Shown: in pieces, positions 24,781 to 33,821 of the stretch | How positions within the stretch are numbered: the stretch's first letter is position 1 | Layout of the letters: each line of letters begins with the position of its first letter | Assembly (NCBI GenBank): GCA_016196755.1 | Contig: JACPXC010000044.1 | Location: forward strand, 39,890 to 103,889 | Origin: Elusimicrobiota bacterium | Lineage (GTDB): Bacteria > Elusimicrobiota > Elusimicrobia > UBA1565 | Length of the DNA: 64,000 nucleotides | Reading direction: 5' to 3' | Translations under genes and position numbers: made by a program | Notes under the pieces: model-generated | The model's database searches: none | What the model was told of the DNA's origin: nothing | Seen by the model: the letters and a program-made list of their open reading frames with translations, nothing else

Positions 24781-27542
24781 CCCCCGTCATCGCCGCGCCG
24801 CCTCCGGCCGTGCGACCCGCCGCTTCGCGGCGTTCCATCGACCCGCGCTGGCCGTTCGCGGCCCTGCTGTCCCTCTACGCCGTCATGGGCGTGGGCTTCC
24901 TGCGCTTCAACCGGTCCGCCGGGCAGATACTCCTGACCGTGGCCGCCTGCTGCGCGCTCGACGTCCTCCTGGCCCGCGTCGCGCGCCGCCAGTGGGTATT
25001 CCCGCTCTCGGCCTACATCTCCGGCCTCTCGCTGGCCTTGCTCCTCAACTACTCGCACACGCCCTGGCTCTTGTTCCTCCCGGTGTTCTTCACGGTCGCC
25101 TCCAAGTACCTGCTCACCGTCGACGGACGCCATCACTTCAACCCCTCGCTGTTCGGGGTCGTGGCTTCCCTGGCCTTGAGCGGCGAACTCATCAGCACGG
25201 CCCCCGCCTACCAGTGGGGGGGGAGCCTGGCGCTGTCGGCGTTCCTCGTCATGGCGGCGCTGTCGCTGTTCGTGTTCAAGGTCGGCCGCGGACCGCTCGT
25301 GGCCTCGTTCCTCGGCTTCTATGTCCTCCAGATCCTCCTGCGCGCCTGGATCATGCGCTGGCACCTGCCGCCCGAGACCCTCCTGCTCGGCACCCTGACC
25401 TCGGCGCCGTTCTTCCTGTTCGCGTTCTACATGATCACCGACCCCGCCACTTCGCCGGCGAACCCGCGGATGCAGGTGGGCGTGGCCTTCGCGATCACCC
25501 TCGTCGACCTCCTGCTGCACAAGAAGGAGAGCCTCTACACGTTCTACTACGCCGCCTTCGCGGTGGCCGGGGCGCGCTTTGCTTGGCTGCACGGCCGCCG
25601 CCTCTTGCGCGAGGGACCCGCGGGCTTCTCGCCCGAGTGGCGCCGCGCGGCGGCCGTCCTGGGCGCCTTGGCGCTCGTCATGCTCGGGGCCTGGCGCGGG
25701 CTCATCGCCCCGCGCCTGGCCGCGGTCAAGCCGGCCTTCCGGCTCGACCCGGTCCGCGACGCCGGCCTCGACGCCGTCGTCGACGGCGACGTCTTCAGGC
25801 TCGTCGACCCGCGCGTGGCCCACGTGGCCAAATGGGTGCTCTCGGTGGGCGACGCGGCGGCGGCCGGGGACTTCGACGGCGACGGACGCCTCGACCTGGT
25901 CCTGACCCAGCCCCTCAAGTCGCCGGCCGACCGCCTCGTCCTGCTCCGCAACACCGGGGACCTGCATTTCGCGCGCGTGCCCGTGCCGGCCTTCGCCGAG
26001 TTGGCCGCCGACCCGGCCGGGCAGGGCCTGGCGGCCGGCGCGGTCTTCCTCGACTACGACGACGACGGCGACCAGGACCTGCTGGTGCCGGTCGCCTTCG
26101 GCCGCACGCGGCTCTTCCGCAACACCCTGCGCGAGGCCGGCAGGGCCGGCTTCGTCGCGGCGGCGTTCCCCGCGGCCCATGGCGTCAGCGTCACGGCGAC
26201 GGCGCTCGACTACGACCGTGACGGCCGGCTCGACGTCCTGGTCGGCAACGTCCTCGACCCCATGCTGCGGGAGTACGATCCGCCGCGCCCGCTGTCGCTG
26301 TTCCGCCTGCCGGCCGCCGAGTACGCGGGGGACCGGCGCATGTTCCCGTTCATGCACGAGAGCTGGAACGCCTCGGACAACGGCGGCGTCAACGTGCTCT
26401 ACCGCAACCTCGGCGGCGGCCGCTTCGAGGCCCAGGATTCCTTCGCGCTGGGGCTGCCGGAGACCCATTGGACGATCGCCGCGGCGGCCGGCGACCTCGA
26501 CCGCGACGGCTGGCCGGACCTCTATCTGGCCTCCGACTTCGGCCCCGACGACCTCTACTTCAACCGCCCCGACGGCAAGGGCGGCCGGCGCTTCGAGCGC
26601 GCGTCGGGGAAGATGTTCGGCTCGGTGGGCAAGGACACCTACAAGGGCATGAACGCCTCCTTCGGCGACTTCGACCGCAACGGCTGGCAGGACGTCCACG
26701 TCTCGAACGTCCACATGCCCCTGCAGGCCGAGGGCAGCCTCCTATGGATGGTCCGGCCCGGCAAGGACGGCCGGCCGGAGTTCACCGACGAGGCCACCCG
26801 GCGCGGGGCGCTCAACGAGCGGCGCTTCGGCTGGGGCGCCGGCGTGGGGGACCTCGACTCCGACGGCTGGCTCGACATGGTCCAGGCCAACGGCATGGTC
26901 GACGACACGCTCGACAAGGCCGCCGGCCCCTGTCCCGACTACTGGTACGTCAACGAGAAGATCATGCGCGCCCCGCCGTCGATCCACGCCTACGCCGACC
27001 TCTGGGGCGACATCCGCGGCCGCTGCATCAACGCGCGCGACGCCGACCGGGTCTACCTGAGCCGCGGCGGCCGGGACATCCAGCAGTTCGACGACGCGGC
27101 CCCGGCTCTGGGCTGGGGCCCCGACCACCCCTCGCGCGGCGTGCTCCTGGCCGACTTCGACGACGACGGCGACCTCGACGTGCTCAAGACCCGGATGGTC
27201 GCCTCGGGCGCGCTCTACCGCAACACCCTGCGCGAGGACGGCGCGCCGCGGCACTGGGTCGGGCTGGCCCTGGCCGGCGACGGCAAGAGCTGCGCGCGCG
27301 ACGCGGTGGGGACGCGGGTGAGCATCCATTACCCGGAGGCGGGCCGGCCCGCTTCGCAGCTGCGCGAGGTCATGTCGGTCAACGGCTTTTCCGCGCAGTC
27401 CGATCGGCGCCTCCACTACGGCTTAGGCGCCGCGGCGGGCCCGGTCGACGCGGAGGTTTCGTGGTGCGGGGGCGTTCCGGTCTTCTACCGCGGCCTCGCC
27501 GCCGACCGCTATCATGTCCTGACGCAGGGAGGGGCGCGGTGA
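24777..27542 (+). CDS. UnbU-like (RnfD/NqrB) membrane domain fused to UnbV-like FG-GAP/ASPIC domain
   Basis: 921 residues. Residues about 25-310 are polytopic, with the RnfD/NqrB hallmarks HHFNPSLFGVVASLAL (about 119-134) and AFYMITDPATSPANPRM. From about 360 there are four or more FG-GAP/VCBS-type calcium-binding repeats (GDFDGDGRLDLVL, DYDDDGDQDLLV, DYDRDGRLDVLV, DLDRDGWPDLYL, DFDDDGDLDVLK). The end (GTRVSIHYPEAGR ... VNGFSAQSDRRLHYGLG) is an ASPIC/UnbV domain. UnbU and UnbV are separate neighbours in enediyne warhead cassettes; here they form one chain. The repeats should face the periplasm. Overlap ATGA before, GTGA after. Confidence 0.85.
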   Translation: MTPVIAAPPPAVRPAASRRSIDPRWPFAALLSLYAVMGVGFLRFNRSAGQILLTVAACCALDVLLARVARRQWVFPLSAYISGLSLALLLNYSHTPWLLFLPVFFTVASKYLLTVDGRHHFNPSLFGVVASLALSGELISTAPAYQWGGSLALSAFLVMAALSLFVFKVGRGPLVASFLGFYVLQILLRAWIMRWHLPPETLLLGTLTSAPFFLFAFYMITDPATSPANPRMQVGVAFAITLVDLLLHKKESLYTFYYAAFAVAGARFAWLHGRRLLREGPAGFSPEWRRAAAVLGALALVMLGAWRGLIAPRLAAVKPAFRLDPVRDAGLDAVVDGDVFRLVDPRVAHVAKWVLSVGDAAAAGDFDGDGRLDLVLTQPLKSPADRLVLLRNTGDLHFARVPVPAFAELAADPAGQGLAAGAVFLDYDDDGDQDLLVPVAFGRTRLFRNTLREAGRAGFVAAAFPAAHGVSVTATALDYDRDGRLDVLVGNVLDPMLREYDPPRPLSLFRLPAAEYAGDRRMFPFMHESWNASDNGGVNVLYRNLGGGRFEAQDSFALGLPETHWTIAAAAGDLDRDGWPDLYLASDFGPDDLYFNRPDGKGGRRFERASGKMFGSVGKDTYKGMNASFGDFDRNGWQDVHVSNVHMPLQAEGSLLWMVRPGKDGRPEFTDEATRRGALNERRFGWGAGVGDLDSDGWLDMVQANGMVDDTLDKAAGPCPDYWYVNEKIMRAPPSIHAYADLWGDIRGRCINARDADRVYLSRGGRDIQQFDDAAPALGWGPDHPSRGVLLADFDDDGDLDVLKTRMVASGALYRNTLREDGAPRHWVGLALAGDGKSCARDAVGTRVSIHYPEAGRPASQLREVMSVNGFSAQSDRRLHYGLGAAAGPVDAEVSWCGGVPVFYRGLAADRYHVLTQGGAR

Positions 27543-28537
27543 ACCGCTGCGCCCGCTTCGCCAATCCCGGCGTCGTCACGCAGGGCTGGTACTGCGCCGG
27601 TCCGGCGTCGCGTCTTAAGGGCGCCGGACCGTTGGGTGTGGAGCTCTTCGGCCGCCGCCTGGTCCTGTTCCGCGGAGAGGACGGGCTCCCGAGGGCGCTC
27701 GACGCGCGCTGCGCGCACCTAGGCGCCGACCTGGCGATGGGGACGCTCGACAAGGGCCGCCTGCGCTGCGCATTCCACCAATGGACCTTCTCCGGAGACG
27801 GACGCTGCGTGGCCTGCCCCAGCGCCTACGCGGGGCACGAGCGCGCCCGCGCGCGCTCCTGGCCGGCGCTCGAGCGCTGGGGGGCGCTCTGGGTTTGGGC
27901 CGGCCGGACGCCGCTCTTCGCCCTGCCGGACCTGCCGGGTCCGGCCTGGCGCCTGCCGGCCCAGCGCCTGCGCGCCCACCCGCACGTCGTGGCGATGAAC
28001 GGCCTCGACGTCCATCACTTCCGGGCCGTCCACGGCCTGGAGTTCGTCGGCGAGCCGCGCCTCGACCAGCCCGACGCCTACCGGACGCGCCTGACCCTGC
28101 GCGCGCGGGTCGGAAACGGGGGACTCTTGGCCGGCTTCGTCCGGGCGCTCTCGGGCGGCACGCTCGAAGCCGAGTTCACGACGGTGGGGGCGAACCTGGC
28201 CGTCATCGAGGGCCGGGCCGGCAAGGTCCCGGTGCGCGTGCTCTTCAGCCACGCCCCGCATCCGGACGGCGGCAGCGTCAGCCGGACTTTCCTCATCGGG
28301 AACGTCTGGAGCCGCCTGCCGGCGGCCCTGGTCATGGCCCACATCCTCGGCGGCGACCGCGCCGTCCTCGACCGCCTCGAGTTCCGCCCGGGCTTCGCGC
28401 CGGCCGACGCGGCGCTGGCCGCCTTCGCGGACCAGGCCGAGCGTCTGCCGCTCATCGACGAGGCCGTGGAGGCCGCCGACCGAGCGCTATCGCGAGGAAG
28501 TGCCGCCTCCGAGGATATGGGGGCGGCCGGTGTTTGA
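27539..28537 (+). CDS. Rieske non-heme iron oxygenase (short type), second in the operon
   Basis: 332 residues from a GTG overlapping the preceding TGA. Rieske ligands: ARCAHLGADL (C-x-H) and CAFHQWTFSGDG (C-x-x-H). Iron site: NGLDVHHFRAVHG with H-x4-H. It resembles the 3298-4311 gene in length, in the GRCxxC-type end of the Rieske domain and in the compact 'GLDxxHFxxVH' iron motif. The C-terminal tail after residue 310 is Ala-rich and overlaps the next gene by eight bases. Substrate unknown. Confidence 0.85.
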   Translation: MNRCARFANPGVVTQGWYCAGPASRLKGAGPLGVELFGRRLVLFRGEDGLPRALDARCAHLGADLAMGTLDKGRLRCAFHQWTFSGDGRCVACPSAYAGHERARARSWPALERWGALWVWAGRTPLFALPDLPGPAWRLPAQRLRAHPHVVAMNGLDVHHFRAVHGLEFVGEPRLDQPDAYRTRLTLRARVGNGGLLAGFVRALSGGTLEAEFTTVGANLAVIEGRAGKVPVRVLFSHAPHPDGGSVSRTFLIGNVWSRLPAALVMAHILGGDRAVLDRLEFRPGFAPADAALAAFADQAERLPLIDEAVEAADRALSRGSAASEDMGAAGV

Positions 28538-30191
28538 GCGACCTCTCGCAAATGCCGCGCTCTTGGCCGGCTCGCTGCCCGCCGTGCTCGGCCTGCGGCG
28601 GGCCCTGCGCGACCCCGCGCGGGCGCAGGCCGACGTCCTGCGCGGGCTCCTGGCCGCCAACGCCGGCGCCGCCTATGGACGCGCCCATGGGTTGGCGGCG
28701 GCGCGGACCGTGCGGGATTTTCAGGACGCCCTTCCCGTGGTCCGGCACGAGGACCTTGCCCCATGGATCGCGCGGGCGATGGACGGCGAGTCCGACGTCC
28801 TGACCTCCGAGCCCGTCCTCCTCTTCGAGACCACCAGCGGTTCCACCGGCGCCGTCAAGCACATCCCCTACACCGCCTCGCTTCAGAGGGAGTTCCGGCG
28901 CGCCGTGGGCGCCTGGCTGGGCGAAGCGGCGCTGGGCGACCCCGGCCTGCTGCGCGGACCCTCGTACTGGAGCGTCACGCCGCTCGCGCGCGCTCCGGGC
29001 CGGACCAAGGGCGGGATCCCGGTGGGCTTTGCCTCCGACGCCGACGTGCTCGGCGGCTGGGTCGGCCGCCTGCTCGAGCGCCGGCTGGCCGTGCCGTCGG
29101 CGGTGTCGCTCTCGGGCGACCTCGAGACCGCGCTCTACGCCAGCCTGCGCTTTCTGCTCCAGGAGCCCGGACTCTCCTTCGCCTCGGTCTGGAACCCCAG
29201 CTTCCTGACCCTGCTTCTCGAGCGCCTCGAGGTCCACGGCGAGCGCCTGCTGGCCGACCTGGCCGCGGGGACCCTGCGTCCGCCGCGCGCCCTGCCGCCG
29301 ATCGCCGCGGCGGCCCTGACGCCGCGCCTGCGCGCGATGCCGGCCCGCGCGCGGAGCCTGCGCCCCGCGCTGGCCCGCCGCGCTTGGGACGAGGTCTGGC
29401 CCGCTCTGCGCGCGATCAGCTGTTGGACCGACGCCTCGGCCAAGGACGCCGTGCCGGCCCTGAGCGCGGCGTTCCCGCGCGCGGCGATCCAGGGCAAGGG
29501 CCTGCTCGCCACCGAAGGCGTGGTGACCATCCCTTTGCCCGCCTACGGCGGCTGCGTGCCGGCGCTCCAGTCGCATTTCCTCGAGTTCCGCGCTTGGGAC
29601 GGCGCGGCGGCTTCCGGCGGCCGACCGCTCTTGGCCCACGAACTCGAGGCCGGGCGCGAGTACGACGTCCTTCTGACGACCGGCGGCGGCCTCTGGCGCT
29701 GCGCGCTGGGCGACGTCGTGCGCGTCGACGCGGTGCGCGGCGGCGTCCCCGTCCTCGAGTTCATAGGCCGGGGTGCGGCGGCCAGCGACCTGCGCGGCGA
29801 GAAGCTCTCGGCGGCCTTCGTGGGGCCGGTCCTGCGCCGCCTGCGCGAGGCCGGGCGTTGGGACGGGCAGTTCGGGATGTTGGCGCCGCTGGCGGGTGAG
29901 CCGCCGTCCTACTGCCTGTTCATCGAAGGCCGGGCCGCGGCCGGCTTGGCCGACGCCCTCGACGACGCCCTGCGCGCCAACCCGCACTACGACTACTGTC
30001 GGCGCCTCGGGCAGCTGGCGGCCCCCTCGGTCTTCCTTGCGCGCGGCGCGCACGAGACTTACCTGGCCCGTTGCGGCGAAGCCGGCACTCGTGCCGGCGC
30101 GGTCAAGCCCGCGGCCTTGGACGGGAGGCCGGGCTGGGACCGGCGCTTCGCCGGCGGGTTCGTCCAGAGCCCGCAGAAGGTGCCGGCATGA
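28530..30191 (+). CDS. GH3-family acyl-adenylating (acid-amido synthetase-like) enzyme
   Basis: 553 residues from a GTG with a GGGGG just upstream; a GTG 30 bases earlier is also open. Adenylate-binding motifs of the GH3 branch are present: FETTSGSTGAVKHIPYT (phosphate loop), the YGGCVPALQSHFLEF region, and GREYDVLLTTGGGLWRCALGDVVRV near the hinge, split here as EYDVLLTTGGGLWR and CALGDVVRV. GH3 proteins activate a carboxylic acid with ATP and pass it to an amine. Bacterial members are almost unstudied. In this operon it could join the acid made by the oxygenases to an amino donor (inference). Confidence 0.82.
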   Translation: MFERPLANAALLAGSLPAVLGLRRALRDPARAQADVLRGLLAANAGAAYGRAHGLAAARTVRDFQDALPVVRHEDLAPWIARAMDGESDVLTSEPVLLFETTSGSTGAVKHIPYTASLQREFRRAVGAWLGEAALGDPGLLRGPSYWSVTPLARAPGRTKGGIPVGFASDADVLGGWVGRLLERRLAVPSAVSLSGDLETALYASLRFLLQEPGLSFASVWNPSFLTLLLERLEVHGERLLADLAAGTLRPPRALPPIAAAALTPRLRAMPARARSLRPALARRAWDEVWPALRAISCWTDASAKDAVPALSAAFPRAAIQGKGLLATEGVVTIPLPAYGGCVPALQSHFLEFRAWDGAAASGGRPLLAHELEAGREYDVLLTTGGGLWRCALGDVVRVDAVRGGVPVLEFIGRGAAASDLRGEKLSAAFVGPVLRRLREAGRWDGQFGMLAPLAGEPPSYCLFIEGRAAAGLADALDDALRANPHYDYCRRLGQLAAPSVFLARGAHETYLARCGEAGTRAGAVKPAALDGRPGWDRRFAGGFVQSPQKVPA

Positions 30192-31249
30192 GCATGGGGC
30201 TGGCCGGCCCGGCCGACGACGCGGCCCTGCGCGGCCTCCTGCGGGCGATGCCGATGGGCTCGGCCGTCCGGGTCGGCTTCGAGCGCGAGGCCTCGTATTT
30301 CGCCGCCGCGCGCGTTCAGGGCGAGGTCCAGGTCGGCGTGGCCCGGGGCCCCGACGGCCGCGTCGTCGGGATGGGCCTGCGCGCCGTGGCGCCCGGCTTC
30401 CTCGGCGGCCGGCCCGCCGACGTGGGGTACCTCGGCGACTTGCGCCTGCTCCCCGAGCACCGCGGCGGCACTCTCTTGGCCCGCGGCTACCGCTTTCTGC
30501 GCGAGCTGCACGGCGACGGCCGCGCCTCGGTCTACGCGACGATGCTGGTGGCCGACAACGCCCAGGCCGCGGCCGTCCTGCGCGGCGGACGCGCCGGTCT
30601 GCCGGTCTACCGCGACTTAGGCCTTTTCCTCACTCCGGCGGTCGTGCTAGGGCTGCGGCCTGCGGCGCCGAGCCTGCCCGGCGTGTCGATCGAGCGCGGC
30701 AGCGTCGAGCGGCTGGAGGATATCGTCGCGTCGCTCAATGCGTTCGGCCGCGCCCGCGAGTTCGCGCCGCGGCATGCGCCGGCGGACTTCCTCCCCGGCG
30801 GGCGCTGGCTGGGCATGCGGCCCGAGGACTTCCTTCTTGCCGTCCGCGGCGGCCGCATCGTCGGCACTCTGGCCCGCTGGGATCAGCGGCCGTTCCGCCA
30901 GACCAGGGTCCACGGCTACGCGCCGGCGCTCGACCTGGCGCGCCGGCTCGTGCGGAGCTTGCCGGCGCCCGGCGGCCTCGTGCCGCACTTCTACGCGGCG
31001 TTCCCGTCCGCCGAGGAGCCGGCCGTGCTGCGCCTGCTCGTCGACGCGCTGCGCCGCGAGGCGGCCGGCGGTCCTGAGCTCTACTTCATCCTCGGGCTCC
31101 ACGAGCGCGACCCTCTGGCCGCGGCGCTGGCGGGCATCCCCCGCGTGCCGTTCTCAGGGCGTCTGTTCGCGGTCCATTGGGAGGACGGCGCGGCAGAGGC
31201 GGAGCGGATAGCCGCCGGACTCCCCTATCTCGAGGCGGGGGCCCTATGA
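30188..31249 (+). CDS. GNAT-superfamily acyltransferase-like protein
   Basis: 353 residues. The N-terminal 135 residues follow the GNAT core: a strand with VGVARGPDGRVVGMGLRAV, then VGYLGDLRLLPEHRGGTLLARGYRFL, where R-G-G-T-L is the acetyl/acyl-CoA pyrophosphate loop (usual form R/Q-x-x-G-x-G/A), and a following YATMLVADNAQAAAVL. A second half (about 160-350) repeats a similar pattern and may be a duplicated, degenerate GNAT domain. Overlap ATGA on both sides. Acyl donor and acceptor unknown. Confidence 0.65.
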   Translation: MSMGLAGPADDAALRGLLRAMPMGSAVRVGFEREASYFAAARVQGEVQVGVARGPDGRVVGMGLRAVAPGFLGGRPADVGYLGDLRLLPEHRGGTLLARGYRFLRELHGDGRASVYATMLVADNAQAAAVLRGGRAGLPVYRDLGLFLTPAVVLGLRPAAPSLPGVSIERGSVERLEDIVASLNAFGRAREFAPRHAPADFLPGGRWLGMRPEDFLLAVRGGRIVGTLARWDQRPFRQTRVHGYAPALDLARRLVRSLPAPGGLVPHFYAAFPSAEEPAVLRLLVDALRREAAGGPELYFILGLHERDPLAAALAGIPRVPFSGRLFAVHWEDGAAEAERIAAGLPYLEAGAL

Positions 31250-32151
31250 CGAGGGACCCCGGCGTGTACGCTCTGCCCCCGGCGCCGGTCGACCTGACCC
31301 GCTTCTTCATTCCCGAGCGCATGACCCAGCTCTTCCATACGCCGGGCTATGCGGGCCTGTCGCTCGAGAAGCGCCGGCGCTACAACCAGCTCACCGGACT
31401 CTTCCTAAACGAGATGCTGGTATTCTTCGAGGACATCCTGGCCGAGACCGTGCTCGGGGCCCTCCTGGCCGGGCCGCTGCCCAAGGCCGTGGCCGAGCAG
31501 CTGGCGGCCTTCCGCTGGGAGGAGCAGCGCCACGCCGAGATGTTCAAGGCCTTGAACCGCAAGGCCGCCCCGGCGCTCTATCGCGGCCGCGACTTCCACT
31601 TCGTGCGTGTCCCGCGCGCCGCCCGCCTCCTGCTCGACGCCGCCGCGCGGCGGCCTCGCCTGTTCCCGCTCTTCCTCTGGGTCATGATCCTCCAGGAGGA
31701 CCGCTCGCTCTACTACTCGCGCGAGATCCTCAAGCTCAAGGACGTCCTCGACCCCAGCTTCGTCCACGTCTACCGCGTCCACATGGCCGACGAGGCCGGG
31801 CACGTGCGCGCCGACCTCGACCTGCTCGAGCGCTACTGGGCCCCGGTGCCGGCGCCCTGGCGGCGCGTCAACGCCCGCATGCTGCGCTGGATATTCGGCG
31901 AGTTCTTCACGGTCCCCAAGCGCGCCGGCCTGCGCGTGCTCGAGACCTGGGCCGCCGAGTTCCCCGACGAGGCCGCCCGCCTGCCGTATTGGAGGTCCCA
32001 GCTGGCGGCCCTGCCGGCCAGCCGGGACTACCACGCCTCGCTGTTCTCGCGCGAGAGCGTTCCCGCGGCCTTCGCGGGCTTCGACCGCTGGCCGGAGCTG
32101 GCCGGGATGTCGCGGGAGCTGCGCGCTTACGTCCCGGGTGGCGTGCGATGA
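31246..32151 (+). CDS. AurF-like diiron oxygenase (p-aminobenzoate N-oxygenase family)
   Basis: 301 residues, all helical. Iron-ligand motifs in order: E62 in FFEDIL, E93 with H96 in WEEQRHAEM, E151 in ILQEDRSLYYS, and D182-E183 with H186 in ADEAGHVRADL. Spacing matches the AurF/CmlI family, whose members oxidise arylamines to nitro groups, although related branches hydroxylate other substrates. The EExxH (here EEQRH) and DEAGH pairs are well conserved. ATGA overlaps on both sides. An amine substrate would fit with the GH3 neighbour (inference). Confidence 0.72.
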   Translation: MTRDPGVYALPPAPVDLTRFFIPERMTQLFHTPGYAGLSLEKRRRYNQLTGLFLNEMLVFFEDILAETVLGALLAGPLPKAVAEQLAAFRWEEQRHAEMFKALNRKAAPALYRGRDFHFVRVPRAARLLLDAAARRPRLFPLFLWVMILQEDRSLYYSREILKLKDVLDPSFVHVYRVHMADEAGHVRADLDLLERYWAPVPAPWRRVNARMLRWIFGEFFTVPKRAGLRVLETWAAEFPDEAARLPYWRSQLAALPASRDYHASLFSRESVPAAFAGFDRWPELAGMSRELRAYVPGGVR

Positions 32152-33821
32152 GGGTCCTGATCGTCACGGGGGGCTTCATCACCGCCTCGGAGCGCTCTCT
32201 GGCGGCGGCCGCGCGCAAAGTGCTCACGCAGTGGCGCTCGGCCGAGGCGGCCTGGCTCGACCTCAAGGTCAAGGTCGTCGCCGCGGAGCAGTTGGTGGGC
32301 GCGGCGCTCGAGCGGCTCTCCGGCCGCGCGGCCCCCGAGGCGCGCGCCTTCATGGGCCGGCGCGAGAGCGTGGACATCCCGGAACTCGCCGAGGTCGTGC
32401 TCGGCACGGCGCTGGCCCGCGAGGGTCTGGGCTACGAGGCGGCCACGCTGGAGGAGCTCTTCGCCGAGCCGCGCCGGCGCGCCGCCTTGCTGGACGCCTG
32501 CCCGCTGGTCTTTCTCTCGAGTACCCTGCTTCGCGACCTCTCCGAGCTCGAGCCCATCCTACGCCTGCTGGCGGGTCCGGGTCGGCGGATCGTCCTCGGC
32601 GGACCGCTGGCCACGACCCTGGCGCGCGACGGGGTCATGCCGGCGGGCGTCGACGTCCTGGCCGTGGGTTACGGCGAGGTCCTGGTGCCGGCGCTGGCCG
32701 GCTGGGCGCGCTCGGGCTTCGCGCGGCTCGAGGCCCCGGAGGGCGGCGTCCTGACCGCGCTGGGCTCCGGTCGCGTCCTGAGCTCCGGGACGCCGCATGG
32801 CCTCTCGCTCGACCACCTCGAGACCCCGGACTGGGCCATGGCCGCGCGGGCCCGCGGCCGCGCGCCGTACAAGGTCGTCCATTACGAGAGCGTGCGCGGC
32901 TGTCCCTATCGCTGCGCGTTCTGCAACTATCCTTTCCTCTTCGACGACACGCGCTTCCGTTACAAGTCGGCGGAGCGCATCGCCTCGGACTGGGAGCGCT
33001 ACGCGGCCGAGGGCGCGGAGTTCGTCTCCTGCCTCGACTCGCTGTTCACCGTGCCGCCCAAGCGTAACCGCGAGCTCTGCGCGCTCCTCGCCCGGCGCGC
33101 CGTCCCGGTGCGCTGGCTCTGCTACGCGCGCGCCGACGACCTGGCGGACCTCTCCACCGCCAAGATGATGCGCGCGGCGGGCTGCGTCCAGGTCCAGATC
33201 GGCCTCGAGTCCGGCGACCCGGGCGTGCTCTCGAACATGAACAAGCTCTGCGCGCCGGAGACCAACCTCGCCGCGCTCGAGAACTGCCGCAAGGCCGGCA
33301 TCACGAGCGTGGTCTCTCTGGTGGTGGGCTTTCCGGGCGAGACCGAGGCAACCCTCGAGGCCACCTACCGTCACCTCAAGGCCGGCCGGCCGGACTTCTT
33401 CTTCTTGGCCACCTTCTCGACCCGCGCGGCGGGCGTGCCGGTGCTCTCGGCCGCCAACCGCGCGCGGTTCGGCCTGCGCGCGGCCTCCAACCCGCGCACC
33501 GTGGCGCCGTACTGGGCGCACGACACGATGTCCTGCGCCGGCGTGGGCAATCACGTCCGGGCGCTGGCCCGCCGCGTGATGGAGGAGGAGCTCTCGCTCG
33601 ACGCCGCGATGTTCTACGGCGGCATCCTGGCCTTCAAGCCGTCGGACCGCGCGGCGCTGCTGGCCTTCCAGCGCCGGGCCCTCCAGCGTCACCCGTGGAA
33701 CCGCGCGGTCTTCGACGCCGTCAACGCCGCGGTGGACCGGCGCCTCGCCGCCGACGTCGCCGCCTGGCTCTGCGCCGAGCCCGTCTGCGCCCCCGCTCAT
33801 GAGGAGCTCGTCCATGCTTGA
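32148..33821 (+). CDS. B12-binding radical SAM enzyme
   Basis: 557 residues. Residues 1-190 have the alternating hydrophobic strands and GG-rich turns of a cobalamin-binding Rossmann domain (VLIVTGGF, ACPLVFLSSTLL, RRIVLGGPLATTLARDGV, AVGYGEVLVPALAGW). The radical SAM cluster motif is C252-x3-C256-x2-C259 in GCPYRCAFCNYPF. TIM-barrel features follow (GCVQVQIGLESGDP, VVSLVVGFPGETEATL). Such enzymes methylate unactivated carbon or do ring rearrangements. The D-x-H-x-x-G cobalamin lower-ligand motif is not seen, so a base-off B12 mode is possible. Overlaps both neighbours. Confidence 0.85.
   Translation: MRVLIVTGGFITASERSLAAAARKVLTQWRSAEAAWLDLKVKVVAAEQLVGAALERLSGRAAPEARAFMGRRESVDIPELAEVVLGTALAREGLGYEAATLEELFAEPRRRAALLDACPLVFLSSTLLRDLSELEPILRLLAGPGRRIVLGGPLATTLARDGVMPAGVDVLAVGYGEVLVPALAGWARSGFARLEAPEGGVLTALGSGRVLSSGTPHGLSLDHLETPDWAMAARARGRAPYKVVHYESVRGCPYRCAFCNYPFLFDDTRFRYKSAERIASDWERYAAEGAEFVSCLDSLFTVPPKRNRELCALLARRAVPVRWLCYARADDLADLSTAKMMRAAGCVQVQIGLESGDPGVLSNMNKLCAPETNLAALENCRKAGITSVVSLVVGFPGETEATLEATYRHLKAGRPDFFFLATFSTRAAGVPVLSAANRARFGLRAASNPRTVAPYWAHDTMSCAGVGNHVRALARRVMEEELSLDAAMFYGGILAFKPSDRAALLAFQRRALQRHPWNRAVFDAVNAAVDRRLAADVAAWLCAEPVCAPAHEELVHA

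Noticed and set aside
24747..26714. Minus-strand open frame of more than 650 codons opposite the UnbU/UnbV-like gene
   Set aside because: Composition is Arg/Gly/Val/Glu-rich with no domain and arises from the GC-rich third positions of the plus-strand gene.
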